DNA of 64,000 nt, taken from contig CAIMVG010000010.1 of assembly GCA_903844845.1 (NCBI GenBank), positions 1 through 64,000 of the forward strand. Direction: 5' to 3'. A program made the position numbers and the translations under genes. This stretch comes from an uncultured Dehalococcoidia bacterium. Lineage in GTDB: Bacteria; Chloroflexota; Dehalococcoidia; Dehalococcoidales; UBA1222. This document shows positions 27,580 through 34,971 of this stretch, piece by piece; positions within the stretch are counted from its first letter, which is position 1; the number at the start of each line of letters is the position of its first letter. The notes below the pieces were generated by a model that saw only the letters and a program-made list of their open reading frames with translations, was not told the DNA's origin and did no database searches.

Positions 27580-28176
27580 CTACAGAGTTGTATCTACGAT
27601 GGTAGCTATGAGGGCGTTTTCCTTCACCGATTCTATGCCGTTCATCAAGCCTTCTTTAGCTGTATAGCCCTCTGATACAGCGATGACCTGATTGTTCGGA
27701 GCGATGAGTTTGAAACGGTATTCGCCAGCTTTGTCTTTATCGATCTCAAACCTGGTGTCTACCTTACGGCGGCCCCTCTTGATAGAAACCAGCCTGACGA
27801 TGCCCAGGTATGACTTGTAGCCATGCTGGCCATAATAATGGTCGATAGCGGCGAGGTCGTCCTCTTTCTGCCACTGCTCAATCTCTTGCAGCCATTTGTC
27901 CTTGTGCATGCCGGGGGCATTTTTAAGGACCTCTTCAGGCATATCCAGAACGAACTTCATGGTTTCGGGATACCACTGTAAAGCGTCCCAGGGAAGGGCG
28001 AACCATTTGTCGCCGAAGCCGAGAGTACCACCGAAGGACACGAGCACGAATGCGATAAGGCCTTCATGCATATCGATCACGAATGTCTGGACCTGACCCA
28101 TGTCTTCATGCTTCTTGTTGACGACGTCATATTGTTTAAGTTTGATGGTAGGTACGAACCTTGCTAATGCAGCCAT
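27580..28176 (-). CDS. PRC-barrel protein fused to a DUF1508 domain
   Basis: 198 residues. The N-terminal 80 residues (YDVVNKKHEDMGQVQTFVID..., then KWFALPWDAL) are a PRC-barrel-like domain. A charged helical linker with HYYGQHGYKS leads to a DUF1508 domain (about 143-195) that nearly duplicates the neighbouring small protein. A good ribosome site (AGGAGAAATA) precedes the ATG. PRC-barrels bind RNA-processing or photosynthetic partners in other families; here the role is unknown. Confidence 0.75.
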   Translation of the reverse strand: MAALARFVPTIKLKQYDVVNKKHEDMGQVQTFVIDMHEGLIAFVLVSFGGTLGFGDKWFALPWDALQWYPETMKFVLDMPEEVLKNAPGMHKDKWLQEIEQWQKEDDLAAIDHYYGQHGYKSYLGIVRLVSIKRGRRKVDTRFEIDKDKAGEYRFKLIAPNNQVIAVSEGYTAKEGLMNGIESVKENALIATIVDTTL

Positions 28177-28230
28177 ATTATTTCTCCTGTTTATAACCGC
28201 CGTGGAATGCCCCTGGCAAACCCGGTTGGC

Positions 28231-28389
28231 CTAAAAGGCCCTGAAAATCCTTTTCAAAAGCCAGATGATGAGGAGGATGACAGCCAGGACGAGGGCGATG
28301 TTAATAAGACCGCCGAGGCTGAGGGCGAACAGACCAAGCGCCCAGAGGATGATAAGGATGACGGCGATGACCAGTAATAAGTCGAACAT
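28231..28389 (-). CDS. Two-helix small membrane protein (lmo0937-like)
   Basis: 52 residues: MFDLLLVIAVILIILWALGL, a short glycine turn, then a second helix ending IIWLLKRIFRAF. This is the lmo0937/DUF5670-type pattern. AAGGAGG lies six bases before the ATG. It sits in a row of small stress-type genes. Confidence 0.75.
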   Translation of the reverse strand: MFDLLLVIAVILIILWALGLFALSLGGLINIALVLAVILLIIWLLKRIFRAF

Positions 28390-28588
28390 TTTAACCTCCT
28401 TTCCGGTAAAACCGGCCTATTTAGTTATAAATACGCTTGTTGGCCTTTGAGTTAGTTCTGTCCCAGAGAAAGGCATATCTCTCTTCTGGGGCAAGGAATA
28501 GCCACTTTATGTGGAAAGATATCCTGGTTAATTTATTCATCATTTTCCCCACTCTCATCTTTTTTATCCCCCCGCGACCAATCGGTCA

Positions 28589-28840
28589 TTATTTCGTCTC
28601 GCCAGCCTTCAATTCATCCGTAATATCTTGTGATATCTTTAGGAAAAGTTTCTGGATTTTTTTCATGACCTGTTCGGAGGCTTTTTCACCGGCCAGCCGC
28701 GCATGCTCGGCAGCTTCTCTGGCTTCGGCCGCTGCTTTTTCCGCTATCCCGATGTTCGAGTCGATCTCATCCATGATTTCGGGTAGCGGTTTCTGCATGA
28801 TGTCATGCCTGATTGGAGTTTTCGCATCCTTATGTTCCAT
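28589..28840 (-). CDS. Ala/Glu-rich coiled-coil small protein
   Basis: 83 residues from ATG 28840 (GGGG upstream); a TTG at 28864 would add eight. The middle is a long amphipathic helix rich in Ala, Glu and Lys (AEKAAAEAREAAEHARLAGE). No family is recognised. The context is the small stress-type cluster. Confidence 0.6.
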   Translation of the reverse strand: MEHKDAKTPIRHDIMQKPLPEIMDEIDSNIGIAEKAAAEAREAAEHARLAGEKASEQVMKKIQKLFLKISQDITDELKAGETK

Positions 28841-28942
28841 TATCAAACCCCGCAATCGATTCAATTTTACGTAAGATATAGTGAAATAGTCATTAAATTA
28901 GTTTGAAATAGATTGAATTTTTATCAAATCTCTTGACTCCTG

Positions 28943-29116
28943 TTAAAACAGGTGGAGTACTGCTTCAAGCAGCCAGATACCCAGGATTATCACTCCCAAG
29001 ACGAGGAGGATGTGTACCAGCCTCTGGTCTGAAAAAACACCCCTTCCCCAACTTGTACGCCACCCGGTTAACCAGAGGACCAGTAAAATGATTGCGATAA
29101 GTAGTAAAATGCTCAT
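28943..29116 (-). CDS. Two-helix small membrane protein
   Basis: 57 residues with two hydrophobic helices (SILLLIAIILLVLWLTGW and ILLVLGVIILGIWLL) joined by a polar loop. AAGGAG precedes the ATG. Its architecture is like the lmo0937-like protein 550 bases downstream. Confidence 0.65.
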   Translation of the reverse strand: MSILLLIAIILLVLWLTGWRTSWGRGVFSDQRLVHILLVLGVIILGIWLLEAVLHLF

Positions 29117-29150
29117 TTGGCTCCTTAGTTTCGACTATTTCTATTTAGAT

Positions 29151-29294
29151 TTACTTAACTGCCTGGATGATCGCCAGGATGCCGATGATGATGAGGTATA
29201 TCCCTATCAGATAATTGAGGATTTTGGGGAAAACCATGACTATGACACCGAAAACCAGTGTGATTATACCGATTGCCAACCCGCTGATTACCAT
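29151..29294 (-). CDS. DUF3096-type small membrane protein
   Basis: 47 residues: MVISGLAIGIITLVFGVIV, then PKILNYLIGIYLIIIGIL. The P.ILNY..G.YLI..GI pattern is that of DUF3096. AGGAG precedes the ATG. It is the first gene of the minus-strand cluster of small stress-type genes. Confidence 0.75.
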   Translation of the reverse strand: MVISGLAIGIITLVFGVIVMVFPKILNYLIGIYLIIIGILAIIQAVK

Positions 29295-29521
29295 ATAGTT
29301 GTCTCCTAATAACGACCTCAATAATTTTGCTTTTTATCGTTCGATAAACCCTTTGTAGATTAACCCTGGGGTGCCAGATGAAATCGGCCCGGAGTTCGCC
29401 TGATTGGGGATATAGCAAGTATCCACCTTGTAAGAAAGTCCCACAAACCTCTAGAGGTTACGGCAGAGATGTCTCTTAGTGCCGATAGACTAATCTAATT
29501 AAGGGGCATACAATAGTGGTA

Positions 29522-29561
29522 TAAAGTGCACCAAAGGGTACCAACAGGTACACTAAAGTGC
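29522..29561 (+). promoter_or_regulatory. Repeat-rich putative operator upstream of the atypical NarL regulator
   Basis: TAAAGTGC occurs at 29522 and again at 29554, 32 bp apart (three helical turns). Between them lies an inverted repeat GTACC-AACA-GGTAC (29538-29551). It ends 20 bases before the regulator's ATG, so autoregulation is plausible. Confidence 0.5.
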
Positions 29562-29581
29562 GCTAATGATGGGGGTGACAG

Positions 29582-30319
29582 ATGATTGCGACAAATGGCC
29601 AAATGACTGATTTGGGTGTGATGCTTATCGACTTCAGTCCCGTCGTCCGTGCCGGACTGCAATCGATCTTGGCCACAGATAAAAATATCAGGGTGACAGG
29701 GGATGTCCCCAACGGAACCGAAGCCATTCTTCACATAAAGAAATCGTATGCAATCGGGAAACCGGTCCACGTCGTCTTGACTGAGACCCGCAATGAAAAG
29801 ATGGACGGTGTACAGGCGACAAGACAGATTAAAGACGCTTATCCCGAAGTCAAAGTGCTCGTATTAACCGAGAACCTGAACGATACCTACGTTATCGACG
29901 CCATCCACGCCGGTGCCGGCGGTTATATTTTCCTTAAAGACACGATGCCGGAAGCTTTGATAGAAAACATATACCGCGTGGTAAGCGGAGGGACACAGAT
30001 AAAGACAACGCTTTTGTTCGCGGCCGTCGAGAACTTGATTCAGAACGGACGGAAAACCCTCGCCGAGCGCACGGCGGAAGCAGCGCACCTGACCGCAAGG
30101 GAGGTTGATGTTCTCAGGCTCATGGGAAACGGAGACTCGAACAAGGTGATCGCTAATTCTCTCGGCATCACTTTGGATACCACTAAAAAACATGTCAGAA
30201 ATGTTATAGATAAACTGGAAGCAAAGACCCGTATCCATGCCGCTATCATCGCGGCTCAAGCAGGTATCGTGGGCAAGCCGGTAACAACCCTCGTTCCTGA
30301 AGCAAATTTATTATCGTAA
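29582..30319 (+). CDS. NarL-family regulator with Glu in place of the phospho-acceptor Asp
   Basis: 245 residues. The receiver fold is clear (MLIDFSPVVRAGLQSIL; VLVLTENLNDTYVIDAI; FLKD), but the phospho-acceptor position reads LTETRNEKMDG, so E68 replaces Asp, and the N-terminal acidic pair is reduced to D17 followed by Phe. Such receivers are usually phosphorylation-independent, and Glu may mimic the phosphorylated state. The helix-turn-helix (about 175-235) is normal (LTAREVDVLRLMGNGDSNKVI). There is no kinase partner next to it. It is divergent from the small stress-protein cluster and may control it. Confidence 0.9.
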   Translation: MIATNGQMTDLGVMLIDFSPVVRAGLQSILATDKNIRVTGDVPNGTEAILHIKKSYAIGKPVHVVLTETRNEKMDGVQATRQIKDAYPEVKVLVLTENLNDTYVIDAIHAGAGGYIFLKDTMPEALIENIYRVVSGGTQIKTTLLFAAVENLIQNGRKTLAERTAEAAHLTAREVDVLRLMGNGDSNKVIANSLGITLDTTKKHVRNVIDKLEAKTRIHAAIIAAQAGIVGKPVTTLVPEANLLS

Positions 30320-30625
30320 TTTAACATTACCTATACCGGCACAGATCATTAAAAAAGTTCTGCCGAGCCGAGACGCTTTTAAACCAAGGCTCTTTGCCAT
30401 GGAGAAATGCTAAATGGCAATGCGGGATTCTCAAACTACATTTTCTATTTTGGCAATCATTCTATCCTTATCAACCCCCAAACGAAAAAATATAATTAAT
30501 GATTTTGTAATATTTCTCTTTCAGCTTTTACGATTATTTAATAGAACCAGAGTAGGATTTGACGCATTCAATCAGATGCAGTATCAAGCGAGACCACCGG
30601 ATTTTTCAACAGGAGGTATTTTCGA
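30320..30625. other. Intergenic stretch before the SDR gene
   Basis: About 300 AT-rich bases. A 71-codon frame lies here but lacks a ribosome site and family features. A ribosome site for the SDR gene (AGGAGG, about 30611) is the only signal I can support. Confidence 0.5.
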
Positions 30626-31384
30626 ATGAAACTTCAAAATAAGGTTGCAGTGGTGACCGGGGCCGGATCCGGGATGGGGAAGGCCATTGCAACAATTTTT
30701 GCCCAAGAAGGAGCCAAAGTGATTGCCGCCGACATCAACCTGGAAACGGTAAAAGCAGTTGTAGCTAATATCGTTTCCAACGGTGGAGTTGCGACAGCTG
30801 TGGCTGCAAACGTGACTAAGGAACAAGACATCCAAAATATGATCGATGTGGCCGTGAGCGCATATGGGACACTGGATATCCTCGTAAACAATGCCGGGAT
30901 AATGGACAATTTTGTTCCCGCCGGAGAGGTCACTGACGAACTCTGGGAAAAAGTATTTGCCGTGAACGTGACAGGCCCGATGCGCGCAATAAGAAAGGGA
31001 CTGCCGATCTTACTTAAAAAAGGATCCGGTGTCATCATAAATATCGCCTCTGCGGGAGGGCTTCTCGGTTCAAGGGCCGGGGCATCATACACTGCTTCAA
31101 AGCATGCTGTGGTCGGATTGACTAAAAATGTCGGATTCCAGTATGCCAAGCTGGGTATCCGGTGCAATGCCATCGCCCCAGGAGCTGTAAACACCAATAT
31201 AGGAACTACCATCTATGACCCGAGTAAATTCGGTATGGAAAGGGCCATGGCCGGTATCAATTTAAATCCACGAGTCGGAGAACCGGAAGAAATCGCAAAA
31301 GTCGCCCTTTTTCTTGCCAGTGACGATTCAAGTTTCATAAATGGCGCGATTATCACCGCAGATGCAGGTTGGACGGCCTATTAG
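30626..31384 (+). CDS. Short-chain dehydrogenase/reductase (SDR, classical)
   Basis: 252 residues. The Rossmann motif TGAGSGMG (11-18), NNAG (88-91) and catalytic S142, Y155 and K159 (YTASK) are all present. An acidic residue after beta-2 (ADIN) favours NAD(H). AGGAGG precedes the ATG. It is followed by a thioredoxin-reductase-like gene and a peroxiredoxin-like gene, so a redox locus is suggested, but the substrate is unknown. Confidence 0.92.
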   Translation: MKLQNKVAVVTGAGSGMGKAIATIFAQEGAKVIAADINLETVKAVVANIVSNGGVATAVAANVTKEQDIQNMIDVAVSAYGTLDILVNNAGIMDNFVPAGEVTDELWEKVFAVNVTGPMRAIRKGLPILLKKGSGVIINIASAGGLLGSRAGASYTASKHAVVGLTKNVGFQYAKLGIRCNAIAPGAVNTNIGTTIYDPSKFGMERAMAGINLNPRVGEPEEIAKVALFLASDDSSFINGAIITADAGWTAY

Positions 31385-31435
31385 GGAAACGAGGAGCCAC
31401 TGATAATTTGAATCAACCCCCAGGAGACATCGTTG

Positions 31436-32350
31436 ATGTATGAACTGATAATCATAGGCGGAGGCCCTGCAGGAATGACAGCAGCGGTTTACGCTGCCCG
31501 CAAGTTATTGAATACCCTTCTTATATCGACAGATGTCGGCGGACAGGTAAATTGGACCAACGGGGTGGAAAATTATCCAGGGTTTCAGTTTATTGAAGGA
31601 TTTGACCTGATCTCCAAATTCCAAGAACAGGTCAATCGATTCCCCATCGATCAGAAAATCGGAGCGAAGGTAACGCAGATACGCAAGATAGATGCGGGGT
31701 TTGAGATCGACTCTGAACTCGAAGGTAAATTTCAGGCAAAAGCAATCATAATTGCGACAGGCAAACGCCCGCGTAAACTGAATGTCGAAAGGGAAACCGA
31801 ACTGACGGGGCACGGTGTAACGTATTGTTCAATCTGCGACGGCCCCGATTACACCGGGCAGAAAGTAGCAGTGATAGGCGGCGGAAATTCAGCTATCGAA
31901 GCGGCCCTCGATATGGTCAAGGCCGCCGAACATGTCGACCTTGTATCCCTCACACCGCTCACCGGCGACCCCATAATGATAGGAAAATTGTCGGATGCAG
32001 CCAACCTGACAATCTACACAGAGACAGAGGTTGCAAGCATCGCCGGTGAAAGTAAAGTTGAAAGTATCGTGATCAAAGACCTCAAGACCGGAAGCAGTAA
32101 ACGGTTGGATGTTGCCGGGGTTTTTATCGAAATCGGCCTGGTGCCTAATTCCGATATAGTGAAAGACCTGATCAAATTGAAGCAATCGGGTGAAATACCT
32201 GTCAGCAGCTCGTGCGAGACGGATATGCCCGGTCTTTTTGCCGCAGGAGACGTTACAACTGTACCCGAAAAGCAAATCGTGATCGCCGCAGGGGAGGGGG
32301 CCAAGGCCCTGTTACAGGCACACCGCTATTTGCGAAGCCTACCGAAGTAG
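31436..32350 (+). CDS. Thioredoxin reductase-like FAD/NAD(P)H disulfide oxidoreductase
   Basis: 304 residues from ATG 31436 (AGGAG upstream). FAD motif GGGPAG (8-13), the redox-active pair C131-S-I-C134, the NAD(P)H motif GGGNSA and the terminal FAD motif FAAGDV are present. The length and order match bacterial TrxB-like enzymes. No thioredoxin gene is adjacent; the nearest redox protein is the UxxC peroxiredoxin-like protein encoded about 100 bases downstream, which is a plausible electron acceptor. Confidence 0.92.
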   Translation: MYELIIIGGGPAGMTAAVYAARKLLNTLLISTDVGGQVNWTNGVENYPGFQFIEGFDLISKFQEQVNRFPIDQKIGAKVTQIRKIDAGFEIDSELEGKFQAKAIIIATGKRPRKLNVERETELTGHGVTYCSICDGPDYTGQKVAVIGGGNSAIEAALDMVKAAEHVDLVSLTPLTGDPIMIGKLSDAANLTIYTETEVASIAGESKVESIVIKDLKTGSSKRLDVAGVFIEIGLVPNSDIVKDLIKLKQSGEIPVSSSCETDMPGLFAAGDVTTVPEKQIVIAAGEGAKALLQAHRYLRSLPK

Positions 32351-32452
32351 GCCCGCGAAGGCCGAATCTAATTTGTATTTAACTCCGGATGGTAAAATAA
32401 TAATACAGCCAATACCAACTTACTTAATTATGTTAAACGGGAAATAAGAACA

Positions 32453-32947
32453 ATGATTGAAGAAACTCAAATCGACCCGGCACCCGATTTCACCACGACC
32501 GACAGCGAAGGCGGCGTAATTAAACTTTCACAGTATGCCGGGAATAAAAACGTGGTCCTGGTGTTTAACCGGGGATTTTTCTGACCGTATTGTCGAAAAC
32601 ACATGGCGCAGTTGCGTCAAGATTACCAGAAATTCGTGGAACGAAATACAGAAATCATCGTGGTGGGACCCGAAGACGGGAAAACATTCAGCGATTGGTG
32701 GCATGATCACCAAATGCCGTTTGTAGGGATACCCGACCCGCAACACGATATCGCTAAGAAATACGGCCAACAGTTCAACCTGCTTAGAGGAGGCCGCCTG
32801 CCTGCACTTTCGGTGATAGATAAAAAAGGCAATATCCGCTCGATGCACTTTAGCGATTTGCCGAGCGACATCCCTTCAGACGAGGATGTGCTCTCTTTAC
32901 TGGACAATCTGAACAAAGAACAAGAACCGGCAACGAACAGAAATTGA
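32453..32947 (+). CDS. Peroxiredoxin-like selenoprotein with in-frame UGA (UxxC)
   Basis: 164 residues if TGA at 32582-32584 is read as selenocysteine, residue 44. Upstream of it the frame gives the redoxin start (PAPDFTTTDSEGG, then VVLVFNRGFF), and downstream it continues PYCRKHMAQLRQDY to the end. Homologues read F.RG.WCPYCR at this place, so Sec replaces the first Cys of CxxC. A hairpin with an AGUU loop, 25 bases after UGA, fits a bacterial SECIS. Read as a stop, the gene would be broken at its active site, yet the rest is well conserved. It probably reduces peroxides or other oxidants; the TrxB-like neighbour may recharge it. Confidence 0.85.
32604..32619 (+). promoter_or_regulatory. 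Candidate bacterial SECIS hairpin (peroxiredoxin-like gene)
   Basis: UGGCGC (32604-32609) pairs with GCGUCA (32614-32619), one G.U, around the loop AGUU. The loop begins 26 bases after the UGA at 32582-32584. A short upper stem with G among the first two loop bases at this distance is the usual bacterial SECIS form. Confidence 0.65.
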
Positions 32948-33046
32948 ACAAATCGCAGGAGAACCAGACAATTTATTCACCGAGTTTTGCCTGCGAGACG
33001 TTGATACGAACAACTATATGCTGCGGGCCGGATGGCGAGGTAATTA

Positions 33047-33715
33047 TTGGCTGATAATGCCCTGGGCGTCCGGAATATCCGGCAGCATATGTACCAATCT
33101 GCACTCAAAATGGGAACCCCGGCCTGTATCGTCAACCCGGTGACCATGGTAATTTTCGATTTATTCAGCATCAAATTTACCCATACTTTCAACCCATTGG
33201 ACGCAACAATCAGCCAGTATGCCCTCGGCCCCACCGGTTGGCTGGAAAAAACCGGGATACTCCTGGTTGCTCTCGCATTTATACTGCTGGGCATGAATCT
33301 TTTAAGCAACCGCAAAAATACCGAGCTACCGGTAAACACGATCTGCGCCATCATGTTCCTGGTGGTGGGGGCGGGGTTCCTAATGGTAATCCTATTCAAT
33401 GTAGACACGACAAACGGCATCTCAAGCTTCCACGGATTCATGCACATGTTCGCAGCGATTGCGACAAGCCTGATATTCCCGATAGCGTGCCTGTTATTAT
33501 CTTTCGACTTGGCGAATAACCATAAACGTAATTCTCTAGCTGTTTACACCGCGTTGACCGGTTTAATCGGGTTTGGAGCAGTCATGTGGATAGCCTTTCC
33601 CTCCAACAGAGTTGCCTGGATAGGTTTGTCCGAAAGAACACTGGCAGGATTAAACCTTATGTGGCTAATATTCATCGCACCGAAAATAATAAAAATATCC
33701 AACGAGATTCAATAG
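33047..33715 (+). CDS. DUF998-like integral membrane protein (copy 2)
   Basis: Up to 222 residues from a TTG (GAGG nine bases upstream); ATG at 33089 is an alternative. About six hydrophobic helices; FNVDTTNGISSFHGFMH matches FNTDATSFARSWHGFIH in the copy at 21080-21697. It follows the peroxiredoxin-like gene by 100 bases in the same direction. Role unknown. Confidence 0.75.
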   Translation: MADNALGVRNIRQHMYQSALKMGTPACIVNPVTMVIFDLFSIKFTHTFNPLDATISQYALGPTGWLEKTGILLVALAFILLGMNLLSNRKNTELPVNTICAIMFLVVGAGFLMVILFNVDTTNGISSFHGFMHMFAAIATSLIFPIACLLLSFDLANNHKRNSLAVYTALTGLIGFGAVMWIAFPSNRVAWIGLSERTLAGLNLMWLIFIAPKIIKISNEIQ

Positions 33716-34011
33716 GTATCACACGACCACGGCCTGAGACGGATTCCATCATCAGGACAGCACTGGGGCTGACTAAAAAAGGAATTTACACTTCTGCAGA
33801 AATACCGATAGAAATACCCGGTACTAATTACTCATCCCCGGGTCCAAGAAATATGCACAATAACACCATAAGATGTATTGACCGCGCTGATATACTTAAT
33901 GTATGGTTGAAACATCAACTCCAGAACCAACCAGGAATAAAAAGTTAGCACGGGCGGGTTTTTATCCTTTCAAGGAGAGGCAATCGTTCCCTTCGCCATC
34001 GTAACAACACA

Positions 34012-34920
34012 ATGATAAAAGTCGAAATTGATTCTATCAAACCAGGCGCAAATGATTTCTTTGTTGTCATGTTGCGCGCGCAGCAAAGTGAAGTTGGGCT
34101 ACCGATCCCGGTAGACAAATTCGAAGGGGATGCCATTGCGGCAATTTGGAACGAGAATCAAGCGAATATCGGGCTTGCTTATACTTACGATTTGCTGCGC
34201 CTGGTGATAGCCCAGCAAAAAGCAAGCGTGGGCATGGCAATAATTAGCAGCTATCGTCTAACATCCCAGCGGGTAATGTTTGGCGCAACAATCAAAATCG
34301 TTACCGATGAAACCCAATTCGAAGTGGTTTGCAACGCACAGGTAGCGATTGCGCTGGCTGTTTTAACCAAAGCACCGATATTCGTTGTCGAATCGGTTAT
34401 CCAGAAGCGCGGAATCAAACTTCCGCAAGACGGAACAATCGACCATAAATATGACACCGATACTGAAAATCATTCGCAAAACAAAACTACGTTTGCTTCA
34501 ATCCCCAATCGGATATTGTCTTTGCCGGAAATGGCAATGAACGGCACCGAAATTAGAATGGAAGCTATCGGCATAATGTATTTTGTGGATAGCGGATTAA
34601 TAACACTCCATGACCATCTCAAACACTGGCGATTAGGGCTTCAACTTGATTTATCTGCAGCAAGAATGGTTGAACAAGGGAAAATCCGAATGTCCGACCC
34701 GCATAACGCGCTCAGTCAAATAATTGAAAGGTCGATGTCGCAGTTAATGATGGCTGTGATTACCGAGGGCAAAGAGCAAACTTTGAGCGCAAAACTCGTC
34801 TGGACACGCGAAGACAACAGGTTTGGATTAGAGTGCCGCCCTTCCGACGCCATCACGGCTGCCTTGACCGCGAAAGTGCCGATATATGCGCAGAAATCCA
34901 TTTTATATGCAGTGAATTAA
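34012..34920 (+). CDS. Tandem bifunctional-nuclease (DUF151) domain protein
   Basis: 302 residues with two DUF151/BFN-like units. The first (about 15-130) has VGLPIPVDKFEGDAIAAI and YDLLRLVI; the second (about 190-302) has ITLHDHLK and ends ECRPSDAITAALTAKVPIY, close to the canonical ARPSDAIALA..T..PI. The first copy lacks the RPSDA signature (VCNAQVAIALAVLTKAPI), so it may be degenerate. Plant and archaeal members have DNase and RNase activity; the bacterial role is unclear. The ATG has a weak upstream purine stretch. Confidence 0.8.
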   Translation: MIKVEIDSIKPGANDFFVVMLRAQQSEVGLPIPVDKFEGDAIAAIWNENQANIGLAYTYDLLRLVIAQQKASVGMAIISSYRLTSQRVMFGATIKIVTDETQFEVVCNAQVAIALAVLTKAPIFVVESVIQKRGIKLPQDGTIDHKYDTDTENHSQNKTTFASIPNRILSLPEMAMNGTEIRMEAIGIMYFVDSGLITLHDHLKHWRLGLQLDLSAARMVEQGKIRMSDPHNALSQIIERSMSQLMMAVITEGKEQTLSAKLVWTREDNRFGLECRPSDAITAALTAKVPIYAQKSILYAVN

Positions 34921-34971
34921 AAAACATAGTACTTTCAAGAGCTATGGAACAACATCCCGTATCACCGGCCC

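Noticed and set aside
30414-30629. 71-codon frame before the SDR gene
   Set aside because: AT-rich, no ribosome binding site, no recognisable domain, and its end covers the SDR ribosome site.
33586-33948. 120-codon frame overlapping the end of the DUF998 gene
   Set aside because: It overlaps a well-supported gene in another frame, has no ribosome site and shows no family features.
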